Shown one piece after another: positions 17,190 to 25,651 of a stretch of 64,000 bases of DNA; position 1 is the stretch's first letter; each line of letters starts with the position of its first letter. The DNA lies in contig NZ_FOTF01000013.1 in assembly GCF_900114485.1 (NCBI RefSeq), positions 1 through 64,000 on the forward strand, in the 5' to 3' direction. The position numbers and the translations under genes were made by a program. The stretch is from Loktanella salsilacus. Its GTDB lineage: Bacteria; Pseudomonadota; Alphaproteobacteria; Rhodobacterales; Rhodobacteraceae. A model generated the notes under the pieces. That model saw only the letters and a program-made list of their open reading frames with translations, was not told the origin of the DNA and searched no databases.

Positions 17190-17987
17190 GTGATCCGTTT
17201 ACTGCTGGCAAGCATGTTTGTGCTGCCCGGCGTCAGCATGGCCAGCGCGCAGGACAGCGGTTTTCTAAGCACGCTGTCTGATGCCATCGGCAACGCAGCC
17301 CCCGGTAGCGACGAAAACGCCAACCTGTCGGGCCGGATCATCCAGTTCATTGTTTTTGCCACGGTCCTTAGCATTGCGCCCGGACTATTGGTCGTGATGA
17401 CCAGTTTTACCCGCTTCGTCATCGTGCTGTCGATGCTGCGTTCGGCGTTGGGCCTAAACCAGACGCCGCCCAACATCGTTCTGACGTCTCTTGCGCTGTT
17501 CATGACCTTCTTTGTCATGCAACCGGTGTTCGAGGACGCCTATGAGGGCGGTGTCGTGCCGCTGCTGGAAAACACGCTCGCCGAAGATCAGGCCATCGCC
17601 CGCATCGCAGAGCCGTTTCAGGCATTTATGTTCGTCAACACACGCCCGCAGGATTATGCGCTGTTTCAAAACATCGCTTTAGGCGACGACGTGGTCGAAG
17701 ACTTGGTTCTGCCCGAAACCGCCTCCGAGACATCGTTCCGCTTTCTTGTCCCCGCCTTTATGATTTCAGAGCTCCGCCGCGCCTTCACCATTGGCTTTTT
17801 GATCTACCTGCCATTCGTCGCCATCGACCTTATCGTCGCCTCTGTCCTGATGAGCGCTGGTATGATGATGTTACCGCCGGTTTTGATTTCGCTTCCCTTC
17901 AAAGTCATATTCTTTGTACTGATCGACGGCTGGTACATGCTGGCCGGATCGCTCATTGAAAGTTATGCGCCGCTGGCAGGCGGCTGA
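17190..17987 (+). CDS. fliP: Flagellar export gate protein FliP
   Basis: The 265-residue protein begins with GTG and a cleavable signal peptide (about 1-20, SMASAQ), a normal FliP feature, followed by four membrane helices and the hallmark TSFTRFVIVLSMLRSALGL and FMISELRRAFTIGFLIYLPF segments. FliP nucleates the export gate. No fliO is found between fliN and fliP. Confidence 0.96.
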   Translation: MIRLLLASMFVLPGVSMASAQDSGFLSTLSDAIGNAAPGSDENANLSGRIIQFIVFATVLSIAPGLLVVMTSFTRFVIVLSMLRSALGLNQTPPNIVLTSLALFMTFFVMQPVFEDAYEGGVVPLLENTLAEDQAIARIAEPFQAFMFVNTRPQDYALFQNIALGDDVVEDLVLPETASETSFRFLVPAFMISELRRAFTIGFLIYLPFVAIDLIVASVLMSAGMMMLPPVLISLPFKVIFFVLIDGWYMLAGSLIESYAPLAGG

Positions 17988-18013
17988 CGTACCCCATCGA
18001 TAAGGATTGCCCG

Positions 18014-19066
18014 ATGTCCACCAACGCGCAGACCGAAGGACGCAAAGTGCCAAGCCCCGTCAGGAAACTGCGCGGGCCGACAAAGGCTGCGATTACCTTT
18101 CTGTGCCTTGGCGAAGAGGCCGGATCGGCCCTGATGCAAAAGTTAAGCAGCGCCGAAATCGAACGCGTCACCATGGCGATGAGCAAGCTAGGACCGATCC
18201 CCGCCAGCGTCGTCGAAGAGGTGCTGAGCGAATTTACCGACGGCGTGGTCAGCGGGTCGGGGTCTGTCATCGGATCAATCTCTTCGGCGGAAGCGATGCT
18301 GCGCAAGTTTTTGCCAGACGATCAGGTCGCGAATATTATCAAAAGCGTTCGCAGCAATACCCGAGAGGACGAAATCTGGCGCAACCTTGGCGCGCTGAAC
18401 GAGACAGTCATCGCGAACTATCTGAAGGGCGAGCACGATCAGACCGCCGCCGCGATCCTGAACAACATCGACACCAGCGTCGCGGCAAAGGTCCTGCCAC
18501 TGCTTGGACCAGAGCGGATGCAGGATGTGGCAGAGCGGATGATCGCGATGGAAGCGGTCCCGGTGCATATGATGCAGCAGATCGAAGAGACGCTGAAGCA
18601 GGATATCATGTCCGATACCGTCCACAAAAGCTCTGCTGAGACGCATCAACGTATGGCGGATCTATTCAACAAACTGGACGTGCAGGCGTTCGAACAATTG
18701 GCCGTTGCCCTTGATCGCCGTCTTCCCGAAACGTTCCAATCGATCAAACAGCGCATGTTTGTGTTCGAGGATCTGATCAAGCTGAACATGCAAGATTTGG
18801 CGCAAGTCATGCGCGGCCTAGAGGGTGACACCCTGCCGCTTGCTATGCGCGGCGCGCAAAAAGATTTGCGCGATCACCTGATGGCCTGCCTGCCGCAACG
18901 CTCGCGCCAGATGTTGATGGACGAAATGGAAGCCACCGGCCCCGTGCGCGGCCGCGACGTGCGCACGGCGCAATCTGCGATGGTGGATTATGCCAAAAGC
19001 CTTGCAGACGAAGGCGTCATCGAACTGCCATCCAGTTCTGATGAAGAAGATGAAGAGCTGTTCTAG
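18014..19066 (+). CDS. fliG: Flagellar motor switch protein FliG
   Basis: The 350-residue protein has the three FliG domains: N-terminal (LRGPTKAAITFLCLGEEAGS), middle (about 130-210, with VLPLLGPERMQDVAERMI) and C-terminal torque-generating (MFVFEDLIKLNMQDLAQVMR, then AQKDLRDHLMACLPQRSRQM) that contacts MotA. It is the last gene of the fliF operon and converges with the DUF1217 gene. Confidence 0.96.
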   Translation: MSTNAQTEGRKVPSPVRKLRGPTKAAITFLCLGEEAGSALMQKLSSAEIERVTMAMSKLGPIPASVVEEVLSEFTDGVVSGSGSVIGSISSAEAMLRKFLPDDQVANIIKSVRSNTREDEIWRNLGALNETVIANYLKGEHDQTAAAILNNIDTSVAAKVLPLLGPERMQDVAERMIAMEAVPVHMMQQIEETLKQDIMSDTVHKSSAETHQRMADLFNKLDVQAFEQLAVALDRRLPETFQSIKQRMFVFEDLIKLNMQDLAQVMRGLEGDTLPLAMRGAQKDLRDHLMACLPQRSRQMLMDEMEATGPVRGRDVRTAQSAMVDYAKSLADEGVIELPSSSDEEDEELF

Positions 19067-19073
19067 CGCCCTG

Positions 19074-19904
19074 TCACCGGTAAGCGTTATAGCCCGTTTT
19101 TCCGATGGTCGGGATGTCGATCGTGATAATCGAAATGTTGCCGCCCTGCCCCGCAGATACGGCATTTTGCATCAACGTCAGCGCCGCGCTATTTTGCTGC
19201 GTGCTGATCCCTTCGATCACATCGTAAACGGCGGCAAAACGCGACACGAGCTTGTCGACCTCTGCCGGGTCCTTCAGCTTCGTGATGTCAAATTTTTGCG
19301 CAAAAATCTCGGCTTGCCGGTCGACATCAACGCCAACGACGGCGTCTGGAATGCTAAGCGCGCGGCGCATAAATTTGCCAAGGTCTGCGTCTTTTAGCAC
19401 GTCGAACCACGTATTGATCCCAGATGCTTTTGCCTTGAAATCAAGGGCTAAACCCGCGCCTTCGTTATCCTCGGCTGCGTTATTCAGCACAAGGCGTTCC
19501 TTAAATCGGGCAACCATATCCGACTGCCAATCAAGGTCGGCGAAGTTTGCACTCCCGCCGCCGCCCGGCTCAAAGCCCAGCGTTTTGTACATCGTTTTGA
19601 TATTCGTATCCGTCAGGCGGTTTACCAAGGCGCTACTCTCGGAAATATCGCTTTCCAGCGTCTTGCGGACCAGCGCCTTACCAAAGATCTGAGCCTCTAG
19701 ATCAAAGGCGCGCATGACGAAGGTATAGACTTCGGTATCAGCGATCAGCTCTTTGGCCGAACCAATCGATCCGATCCGTTCACTAAAAGCGGCAATCTGG
19801 CGCGCGCTCAACGCGTCGCGCGCGACCAGATCAATTTGTTTCTCCCGAGTTGCCTCGAACAGCTTGATACCAAGCTGTGTTCCAAGCCCCCCGAGAGAGA
19901 TCAT
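19074..19904 (-). CDS. DUF1217-family flagellar protein
   Basis: The 276-residue protein belongs to the DUF1217 family, found almost only in alphaproteobacterial flagellar clusters. It shows related helical blocks (TYVFVMRAF-like near 60, a TLGFEPGGG linker near 110, and RRALSIPDAVVGVDVDRQAE near 180). No signal peptide is visible. Its start overlaps the flbT stop by four bases, linking it to the flagellin-flaF-flbT group. Its molecular role is unknown to me. Confidence 0.75.
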   Translation of the reverse strand: MISLGGLGTQLGIKLFEATREKQIDLVARDALSARQIAAFSERIGSIGSAKELIADTEVYTFVMRAFDLEAQIFGKALVRKTLESDISESSALVNRLTDTNIKTMYKTLGFEPGGGGSANFADLDWQSDMVARFKERLVLNNAAEDNEGAGLALDFKAKASGINTWFDVLKDADLGKFMRRALSIPDAVVGVDVDRQAEIFAQKFDITKLKDPAEVDKLVSRFAAVYDVIEGISTQQNSAALTLMQNAVSAGQGGNISIITIDIPTIGKTGYNAYR

Positions 19905-20326
19905 ACCTGCGCCATTTGCTGCGGCTGCACACGGTGTGCGGGGCGCATCTGCATCAGCTCGGTCTCATAACGCAGAACAACGCGCATTTCGCTCATCGCT
20001 TTGTAGTAATCGGCCGCGCTAACATAGTTTGCGGCGACCATCACCCGGCTGCGCATTTCAGGACCAAAGCAGCAGGCCAAATCGACGAGGCCTTTTTGGA
20101 TCGCCGTGATTGCCTGTTCACGCGTTTCGGGCCGGATCAACGCCGTCTGCAACAAGAAATACACCTTTGACACGGGTGTAGCCTGTGCCTCTGGCTTCAA
20201 CAAATCGGACTCGCGCACGATATCCGCGCGGTTTTCAACGGTCAGCGCCTGACGGCGATCGCCATTACGAATGACGCAACCATTTACGACAACACGTTCA
20301 TGCGGCTTCAATGTCAGCTTTAACAT
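19901..20326 (-). CDS. flbT: Flagellin post-transcriptional regulator FlbT
   Basis: The 141-residue protein begins MLKLTLKPHERVVVNGCVIR, the FlbT signature, so the start is the ATG at 20326, one base after the flaF stop. In Caulobacter, FlbT binds the flagellin mRNA 5' leader and represses it until the hook is complete. Its position next to flaF and the flagellins fits that role. Confidence 0.92.
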   Translation of the reverse strand: MLKLTLKPHERVVVNGCVIRNGDRRQALTVENRADIVRESDLLKPEAQATPVSKVYFLLQTALIRPETREQAITAIQKGLVDLACCFGPEMRSRVMVAANYVSAADYYKAMSEMRVVLRYETELMQMRPAHRVQPQQMAQV

Positions 20327-20327
20327 C

Positions 20328-20732
20328 TCACACCTCCCGCACGGCAGGCGCGGCCTGACCGGACAGCCCTGCTGCAATGTTGACGTTCACTTCGATCAGA
20401 CCAGACAAGCGACCCTGCCCCGCCATCAACGCAGAAGTTTGGCGATCGACCCAAAGCCCGATCGAAATCAGGGATGCCTTAAGCGTATCAGGCATCGCGT
20501 TCGCAGGTTCTGCCAGATCATAGCGCAACGCGGCCCAGAATTGCTGGTTTTCGGACAGCGCATCACGCAGGCCGCCAGCCAGAATGGCCAGGCGATCTTT
20601 GGTATCGACGGCGGCGTCAAATCCTTGACCACGCTGGGTCAAATCGTGGGTCACGCGCGACAGGATACGGCGTTCAATTTGCCTTGGTGTCTCGCTTTCG
20701 CGGATCGTCTTTTTATATGCGGCCAAGCTCAT
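20328..20732 (-). CDS. flaF: Flagellin regulator/secretion factor FlaF
   Basis: The 134-residue protein matches FlaF (SETPRQIERRILSRVTHDL near the N-terminus and NQQFWAALRYDLAEPANAMP in the middle). FlaF helps flagellin translation or secretion and works against FlbT in related bacteria. It lies 84 bases after the second flagellin gene. Confidence 0.9.
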   Translation of the reverse strand: MSLAAYKKTIRESETPRQIERRILSRVTHDLTQRGQGFDAAVDTKDRLAILAGGLRDALSENQQFWAALRYDLAEPANAMPDTLKASLISIGLWVDRQTSALMAGQGRLSGLIEVNVNIAAGLSGQAAPAVREV

Positions 20733-20816
20733 AGGTTTTGCCTCGTTTTTATATTTTTATCGTTGTGCCTTGCGGGGCAGCCTCACATCCGAGTGGATGC
20801 CGGCATCGATTTCACC

Positions 20817-21653
20817 TTATTTAAATAGGCTCAGAATGTTCTGCGGTGCTTGGTTTGCGATCGACAAGGACTGCGTCGCCAACTGCTGCTGCACCTGAAG
20901 GGACTGCAAACGCGCGGCTTCTTCTTCCATATCGGCGTCGATCATCGAACCCACGCCGGAATCCAGACGGTTGGTCAGCTCGCTTAGGAAGTTCTGCTGC
21001 GTCTCAATGGACTTTTCGGCAATACCAAGATCGGTGGCAGCGCCCGTTACCGTCGACAAGAAACCTTCGGCAGTTTGAAGTGCTGTCTGCAGATCCGCGG
21101 AGGATGTCGTATTATCGATGGAAAAAGCTTCAAAGCTTGCCTGAACAGCCTCAAGGTTCGTCGCGTCATACTTAATGACAGTCGTTGACAAAGAGCCACC
21201 AGAGCGGCTTACACCCGACACGATTTCTTTTGGACCCGACCCTGCAGCCGTTAGTAGATTCTCGCCATTGAAAGACGATTGTGCAATTGAAGTCTTCATC
21301 TGAGCGGCCAGCGACGACAATTCCTTTTGAATTGCATCTTGGTCAACGCCTTCAGTTTGGGCAAAAGCCAAGCGATCCACAAACTGCTGTGCCAAATCAA
21401 CCATTGTTTCCGCACCAAGACGCCCCGTCGAAACAGAGTTTTTAGCCAGTGTCAGGCCGCTATTAATGGCTTTATTCATCCCGCTCTCGGAATCCATCGT
21501 GGTGGAGATCGAGAAATAAGAAGCGTTATCCTTCGCAGAATTCACCTTAAGGCCGGTCGAAATCCGGTTTTGCGTTTCGCCAAGCCGGTCATTAACGCCG
21601 CGCAATGTCGACAAGGCGTTCATCGCCGACGTATTGGTGAGGATCGAGGACAT
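20817..21653 (-). CDS. Flagellin (downstream copy)
   Basis: The 278-residue flagellin has conserved D0/D1 ends (SSILTNTSAMNALSTLRGVN at the start, QSLSIANQAPQNILSLFK at the end) and a short variable middle. It is about 12 residues shorter than the upstream copy, and the ends are near identical, so a tandem duplication is likely. The ribosome site AAGGAA is preceded by leader sequence shared with the other copy. Confidence 0.95.
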   Translation of the reverse strand: MSSILTNTSAMNALSTLRGVNDRLGETQNRISTGLKVNSAKDNASYFSISTTMDSESGMNKAINSGLTLAKNSVSTGRLGAETMVDLAQQFVDRLAFAQTEGVDQDAIQKELSSLAAQMKTSIAQSSFNGENLLTAAGSGPKEIVSGVSRSGGSLSTTVIKYDATNLEAVQASFEAFSIDNTTSSADLQTALQTAEGFLSTVTGAATDLGIAEKSIETQQNFLSELTNRLDSGVGSMIDADMEEEAARLQSLQVQQQLATQSLSIANQAPQNILSLFK

Positions 21654-21688
21654 CGAAGTTTCCTTACTATTCTAGTAAAATTAAAGCT

Positions 21689-21702
21689 GTCATTCTGACA
21701 AC
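21689..21702 (-). promoter_or_regulatory. Shared flagellin leader element GTTGTCAGAATGAC (copy 1)
   Basis: Read on the reverse strand, GTTGTCAGAATGAC lies 36 bases before the ATG of the flagellin at 21653, followed by CTAGAATAGT 12 bases before the ATG. The same 14-mer occurs at the same distance before the other flagellin. It contains a small inverted repeat GTCA-GAA-TGAC. Promoter or FlbT target; not decided. Confidence 0.55.
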
Positions 21703-21736
21703 CGCAAGCTGTGATCGGTCCCGACTTTGGAAGTGT

Positions 21737-21758
21737 TCCGGCCCCCAAGGGGGCCGGA
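21737..21758 (-). terminator. Strong GC hairpin between the flagellin genes
   Basis: TCCGGCCCCC (21737-21746) and GGGGGCCGGA (21749-21758) form a perfect 10-bp inverted repeat with a two-base centre, 25 bases after the stop of the upstream flagellin gene. There is no following T-run, so it may act as an mRNA-stabilising 3' hairpin as much as a terminator. Confidence 0.7.
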
Positions 21759-21782
21759 GATGAGTTCGTCGTTCAGATTGGC

Positions 21783-22655
21783 TTAACGGAACAAGCTCAG
21801 GATGTTCTGCGGTGCCTGGTTTGCGATGGACAGAGATTGGGTAGAAAGCTGCTGCTGGACCTGCAGAGACTGCAAGCGTGCGGCCTCTTCTTCCATGTCC
21901 GCATCAACCATCGAGCCGACGCCGGAGTCGAGGCGGTCGGTCAGATTGCTTAGGAAGTCTTGCTGCGTTTCGATCTGCTTTTCAGCAATGCCCAGATCGG
22001 TTGCAGCACCTGTTGCAGCAGTCAGAAAGGCGTTCGCTGCTGTAAGCTTAGCCGCCATGGTCGTCGTAGCGTCTGAGACATCGATGTTTGCAAAGCTATC
22101 GTCAGAAGCAGCCGCACCAGGCCCAGTGACAACCGTTTCCAAATTAGTGGTTGTGAAGTTGATGTTGGTGGTTTCTAGGGTGGCACCGTTCCGGCTAACA
22201 CCAGACACAACAGTACGAGCTGACGTTGCGGTGCTGCCGTTGCCAGCATCGCTGATCAGGTTTTGGCCGTTGAAGGAAGATTGTTTCACAGCGTTAGACA
22301 TTTGCGCCGAAAGCGATTCCAGCTCTTTCTGAATGTCAGCCTTATTCACACCTTCGGTCTGTGCGAAAGCTACGCGGTCAACAAACTGCTGGGCCAAATC
22401 GACCAGAGTTTCTGCACCAAGACGTGCAGTCGCAACCGAGTTCTTCGACAAAGTCAGGCCTTCGCCAACAGCTTTGTTCATGCCGCTTTCCGACTTCATC
22501 GTTTCAGAGATGGAGAAATAGGAAGCGTTGTCCTTTGCCGAATTGACCTTCATGCCGGTCGAAATACGGGTTTGGGTGTCGTTCAAGTTCGAGTTCACGT
22601 TCCGCAACGTGGTCAGTGCGTTCATTGCGGAGTTGTTTGTGAGGATCGAAGACAT
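21783..22655 (-). CDS. Flagellin (upstream copy)
   Basis: The 290-residue flagellin starts SSILTNNSAMNALTTLRNVN and ends QSLSIANQAPQNILSLFR, with the conserved DADMEEEAARLQSLQVQQQL segment shared with its neighbour. Differences concentrate in the surface-exposed middle (about 135-210). It would be exported by the type III apparatus to form the filament. It is separated from the other copy by a strong hairpin. Confidence 0.95.
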   Translation of the reverse strand: MSSILTNNSAMNALTTLRNVNSNLNDTQTRISTGMKVNSAKDNASYFSISETMKSESGMNKAVGEGLTLSKNSVATARLGAETLVDLAQQFVDRVAFAQTEGVNKADIQKELESLSAQMSNAVKQSSFNGQNLISDAGNGSTATSARTVVSGVSRNGATLETTNINFTTTNLETVVTGPGAAASDDSFANIDVSDATTTMAAKLTAANAFLTAATGAATDLGIAEKQIETQQDFLSNLTDRLDSGVGSMVDADMEEEAARLQSLQVQQQLSTQSLSIANQAPQNILSLFR

Positions 22656-22689
22656 GGTATATTCCAGACTATTCTTAGTTTAACATGTC

Positions 22690-22703
22690 GTCATTCTGAC
22701 AAC
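22690..22703 (-). promoter_or_regulatory. Shared flagellin leader element GTTGTCAGAATGAC (copy 2)
   Basis: On the reverse strand the same 14-mer as at 21689-21702 lies 35 bases before the ATG at 22655, followed by CTAAGAATAGT 12 bases before the ATG. Conservation of both blocks and spacing outside coding sequence suggests shared control of both flagellins. Confidence 0.55.
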
Positions 22704-22732
22704 TGCGGTCTTTTACCGCGTACGTTCAACAT

Positions 22733-22755
22733 CAATTAAGATTCAGACTTAATTG
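22733..22755. promoter_or_regulatory. AT-rich inverted repeat upstream of flagellin
   Basis: CAATTAAG (22733-22740) and CTTAATTG (22748-22755) are a perfect inverted repeat with a 7-base spacer, between the FlgN-like gene and the first flagellin. Low GC content argues for a protein-binding site rather than a terminator. Confidence 0.45.
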
Positions 22756-22762
22756 AGGCAGA

Positions 22763-23140
22763 TTAGAAACTTTTATCGACCAATGTGCGGCCTATTGCAG
22801 AATTGTCACGCTTTGCACCGCTTGGGCCGTAAAGCCCCGCCGCGCTATGCCGTTTACGGGTATTAGAGACCTCTTGAATAATCTCTGCGGTCACTAATTG
22901 GGCTTGCTGAAGGTGCTGACTATCACGCACGATCAAATCTTTCAGCCCCTGCAGGACCTCTTTGCTAACCGATTGCGGATCGTCTTGTAACTGCTTTTCC
23001 AAAAGCGCGCTTAAGCGCGCTTTTTCAGCTGAAAACGTTACCACCTGCGCGAAATTACCGCTTTCAATCGCCGCAATCTCTTGCCGCAGAATCGATCCCA
23101 ATGCGTCAATGGCGACCAGTACTTTACGTCGATCAGTCAT
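22763..23140 (-). CDS. FlgN-like export chaperone
   Basis: The 125-residue helical protein resembles FlgN: a long N-terminal helix pair (ALGSILRQEIAAIESGNFAQV, about 13-33) and a C-terminal GLYGPSG, like the YG-rich tail of FlgN that binds FlgK/FlgL. FlgN keeps the hook-filament junction proteins soluble until export. It lies downstream of flgK, flgL, flgI and flgJ in one run and overlaps the flgJ-like stop by four bases. A perfect 24-bp palindrome lies inside the gene (23001-23024). Confidence 0.65.
   Translation of the reverse strand: MTDRRKVLVAIDALGSILRQEIAAIESGNFAQVVTFSAEKARLSALLEKQLQDDPQSVSKEVLQGLKDLIVRDSQHLQQAQLVTAEIIQEVSNTRKRHSAAGLYGPSGAKRDNSAIGRTLVDKSF
23001..23024. repeat. Perfect 24-bp palindrome inside the FlgN-like gene
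   Basis: AAAAGCGCGCTT and AAGCGCGCTTTT are exact reverse complements and adjoin without spacer. In transcript form it gives a GC stem flanked by A and U runs, like an intrinsic terminator, but within coding sequence. Confidence 0.8.
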
Positions 23141-23439
23141 AGATCCCGTCCTGTCCCATAACGCTGCATCGCCGATTCGATGCCTTTTGCGATGCCTGTC
23201 GAATTTTGGTCAGCGATACTTTTCCCGATGGCATTGGATAAAAAGCTACGCCACGTTTCTTCGGCATGGCCCCCGCCGAATTCGCCGATATTTACGGTCG
23301 AAAGCATTTCGTCGACCATTTGGCCTAAGAACATCGCTTCGAATTCCTTGGCCGACTGGGCCGTCAGCGCTGCGTTCTTATCGGCCGCGGGGGCCGGTTT
23401 GACCGCGAAGGCTGCCGCTGAAGGGGGGGGAAGTTCCAT
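23137..23439 (-). CDS. flgJ: Rod-binding protein FlgJ, without muramidase domain
   Basis: The 100-residue protein matches only the N-terminal rod-binding part of enterobacterial FlgJ (AKEFEAMFLGQMVDEMLSTV, about 30-49, and FGGGHAEETWRSFLSNAIGK). It caps the growing rod. The ATG at 23439 is preferred over a TTG two codons upstream because AGGAAG then sits seven bases away. The missing peptidoglycan hydrolase is probably the SLT protein at 6932-7753. Confidence 0.85.
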   Translation of the reverse strand: MELPPPSAAAFAVKPAPAADKNAALTAQSAKEFEAMFLGQMVDEMLSTVNIGEFGGGHAEETWRSFLSNAIGKSIADQNSTGIAKGIESAMQRYGTGRDL

Positions 23440-23450
23440 GGTCAAACTTC

Positions 23451-24554
23451 CTAAATTATTTCAAGATCGGCGTGCAGGGCACCTGCCGCTTTGATCGCTT
23501 GTAGGATCGAAATCGTCTCAGTTGCGCCGACGCCGATAGCGTTCAACCCGTCCACCAGTCGTTGCAGACTGACCGACCCGTCAATCACCGCAAATTTTGC
23601 ATCGCGCTTTTCAACACCGACGGACGAATTGGGCACGATCACCGTGGTGCCGCCAATCGACAACGACTCTGGCTGGCTGACGTTAAAATCATCGCGCACC
23701 GTCACCGTTAGCCCGCCTTGGCTGACCGCGACGCGGTCGATGCGGACGTTTGCGCCAATCACGATTGTGCCGCTGCGGGCGTCGATGATGACCTTGGCCA
23801 CCTGGTCAGGCTCGACCAAAAGCGGTTCGATATAGGCCATCATTTCCACCATCGACACTTTGCCGCTTAGCTCGATCGCGATGGTCCGTGAATCAATCGC
23901 CGTGGCAGCGCCCGGCAATTCCGCATTGATGACGCTTTCGACCCGCTTGGCGGTGACAAAATCAGGATTGCGCAGTGCCAAAAGGACACGGTCCAAATCG
24001 TTAAACGCAAAATCGACTTCGCGTTCAACGATGGCGCCATTCTCAATACGTGCGCCCGTCGGAACGCCTTCGACGATAGAGGCATTTAGACCCTGCGCCG
24101 CGTAGCCTGCGACCGCGATTGGGCCCTGCGCGACGGCATAGATCTCTCCATCTGCAGCCGACAATGGCGTCACGATCAAGGTGCCGCCGCGCAGCGACGA
24201 CGCGTCACCAAGCGAGGACACAACGACGTCAATGGAAGCGCCTGCGCGCGCGAAAGGAGGCAGATCAGCGGTCACCATCACGGCGGCGGTATTGGCTGTG
24301 CGCATTTGGTCTTCGGTCAGGTTGCCGATGCCAAGGCGTTCCAACATCCCCTCTATCGCGCGCTGGGTGAAGGGAGAGTTACGCAAGGAATCCCCGGTGC
24401 CATTCAGACCGACGACAAGGCCATAGCCAACAAGTTGGTTCGACCGGACGCCTTCGACCGTCACAATATCCTTGATCCGCACCTGCGCCGTGGCAGGCAA
24501 TGCCAGCGCAACGATAAGGCTGGTCAGCAAGAGTTTAAGCACCGCGTTCATCAT
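23451..24554 (-). CDS. flgI: Flagellar P-ring protein FlgI
   Basis: The 367-residue protein has a signal peptide (about 1-23, ending ATAQ) followed by the FlgI signature VRIKDIVTVEGVRSNQLVGY and VGLNGTGD. It forms the P ring around the rod in the peptidoglycan layer with FlgA's help. It starts 12 bases after flgL. Confidence 0.96.
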   Translation of the reverse strand: MMNAVLKLLLTSLIVALALPATAQVRIKDIVTVEGVRSNQLVGYGLVVGLNGTGDSLRNSPFTQRAIEGMLERLGIGNLTEDQMRTANTAAVMVTADLPPFARAGASIDVVVSSLGDASSLRGGTLIVTPLSAADGEIYAVAQGPIAVAGYAAQGLNASIVEGVPTGARIENGAIVEREVDFAFNDLDRVLLALRNPDFVTAKRVESVINAELPGAATAIDSRTIAIELSGKVSMVEMMAYIEPLLVEPDQVAKVIIDARSGTIVIGANVRIDRVAVSQGGLTVTVRDDFNVSQPESLSIGGTTVIVPNSSVGVEKRDAKFAVIDGSVSLQRLVDGLNAIGVGATETISILQAIKAAGALHADLEII

Positions 24555-24566
24555 CAGCCCCCTCGC

Positions 24567-25643
24567 CTACAAATAATTCAAGAAGGACAAACGCGAGAGC
24601 CGCGCCGTCACTGCATAACTGGATTCAAGCTGGTTCTGCAGCTGAGTCAGGCGGGTTGCGGCGTCGTATTGGTCCGCGCCCTCCAGCAGCAACTGTTCGC
24701 CGGCCAGCAGGCTGCCCCGGCTTTCCTGTGTCGCTATTGTATTCGCAAGCCGGGACCGGCTTAGGCCCGTGTTGGTCTCAAGCTCGGTCACGCCGGACAG
24801 GCCGCTTGCGATTGCGTTGCGCGCCTCGGTGATCCACGCATCGCGCGCGTCCGGGTCAGTGATCTGGCCGGAATCAACAGCGCTAAGCATCGCAAGTCCG
24901 CGCATCAGATCGCGCATCGCGGGGGCATTCGCCTGCGCGGGTTGCGCCATCGTTTCCGTGGTGGACACCCGCGCCGTCAACTGCGCACTTGACTGCCCAT
25001 TCGCATCAAGCGTGGGGGAGCCGTTGTAGAAACTCGCCTCGAAATTACGCGACGGGTTCGCGGTGTCCGTGTCGGAAAACACGGCTTTCAGTGCGTCAAT
25101 CTTGGACTGCACATCAGCCAAAGACGTCATCGGGCCGCTTAGGACATCGTCCACGATCCCGGCGGGCGACAGGCCCGTGCCCGGATTAATCTGGGTCCAA
25201 CCCTGCAAGGGGCTGACATCGCTGCGCGTGCCGCTCATCAAAAAGCCCGATGAATCGCTGACCGCGCTACGTTCGATCAAAGTATCAAGCGCAGAGCGGG
25301 CGACCTGTGACAGCGACCCCGATCCTGCGCTGGTCAGCGCCACGAAAGACTGGTCCAGCACGTCCTGCGCCGTCTCTCGGATGGACCCTAGCGATGTTTC
25401 CACCGCCAAGAACCGCCGATCTAGCAGCGCATTGGACGCACTAAACCCGTCGTTGCGCACGATTTGCATGCGAATGGCGATGGCGTCTGCCGACTTATGC
25501 CCAAGCGCGTCAAGCGGCTGCGCCTTAAGGCCAGTCGTCGCTTCTTTGGACGCGTCAGAGATTTGATCCGCCAAGCGGCTCGTCGTCTCGCGCATCCGCA
25601 AACTTTGCAGTGCTGTTGATACAGACCTTGAAATTTCAGTCAC
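24567..25643 (-). CDS. flgL: Hook-filament junction protein FlgL
   Basis: The 358-residue protein is flagellin-like at both ends (SVSTALQSLRMRETTSRLAD near the start; LLEGADQYDAATRLTQLQNQ near the end). It follows flgK by 8 bases and begins with GTG. FlgL (HAP3) joins FlgK to the filament. Sequence is divergent, but order flgE-flgK-flgL-flgI supports the call. Confidence 0.88.
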   Translation of the reverse strand: MTEISRSVSTALQSLRMRETTSRLADQISDASKEATTGLKAQPLDALGHKSADAIAIRMQIVRNDGFSASNALLDRRFLAVETSLGSIRETAQDVLDQSFVALTSAGSGSLSQVARSALDTLIERSAVSDSSGFLMSGTRSDVSPLQGWTQINPGTGLSPAGIVDDVLSGPMTSLADVQSKIDALKAVFSDTDTANPSRNFEASFYNGSPTLDANGQSSAQLTARVSTTETMAQPAQANAPAMRDLMRGLAMLSAVDSGQITDPDARDAWITEARNAIASGLSGVTELETNTGLSRSRLANTIATQESRGSLLAGEQLLLEGADQYDAATRLTQLQNQLESSYAVTARLSRLSFLNYL

Positions 25644-25651
25644 TGTTCATC

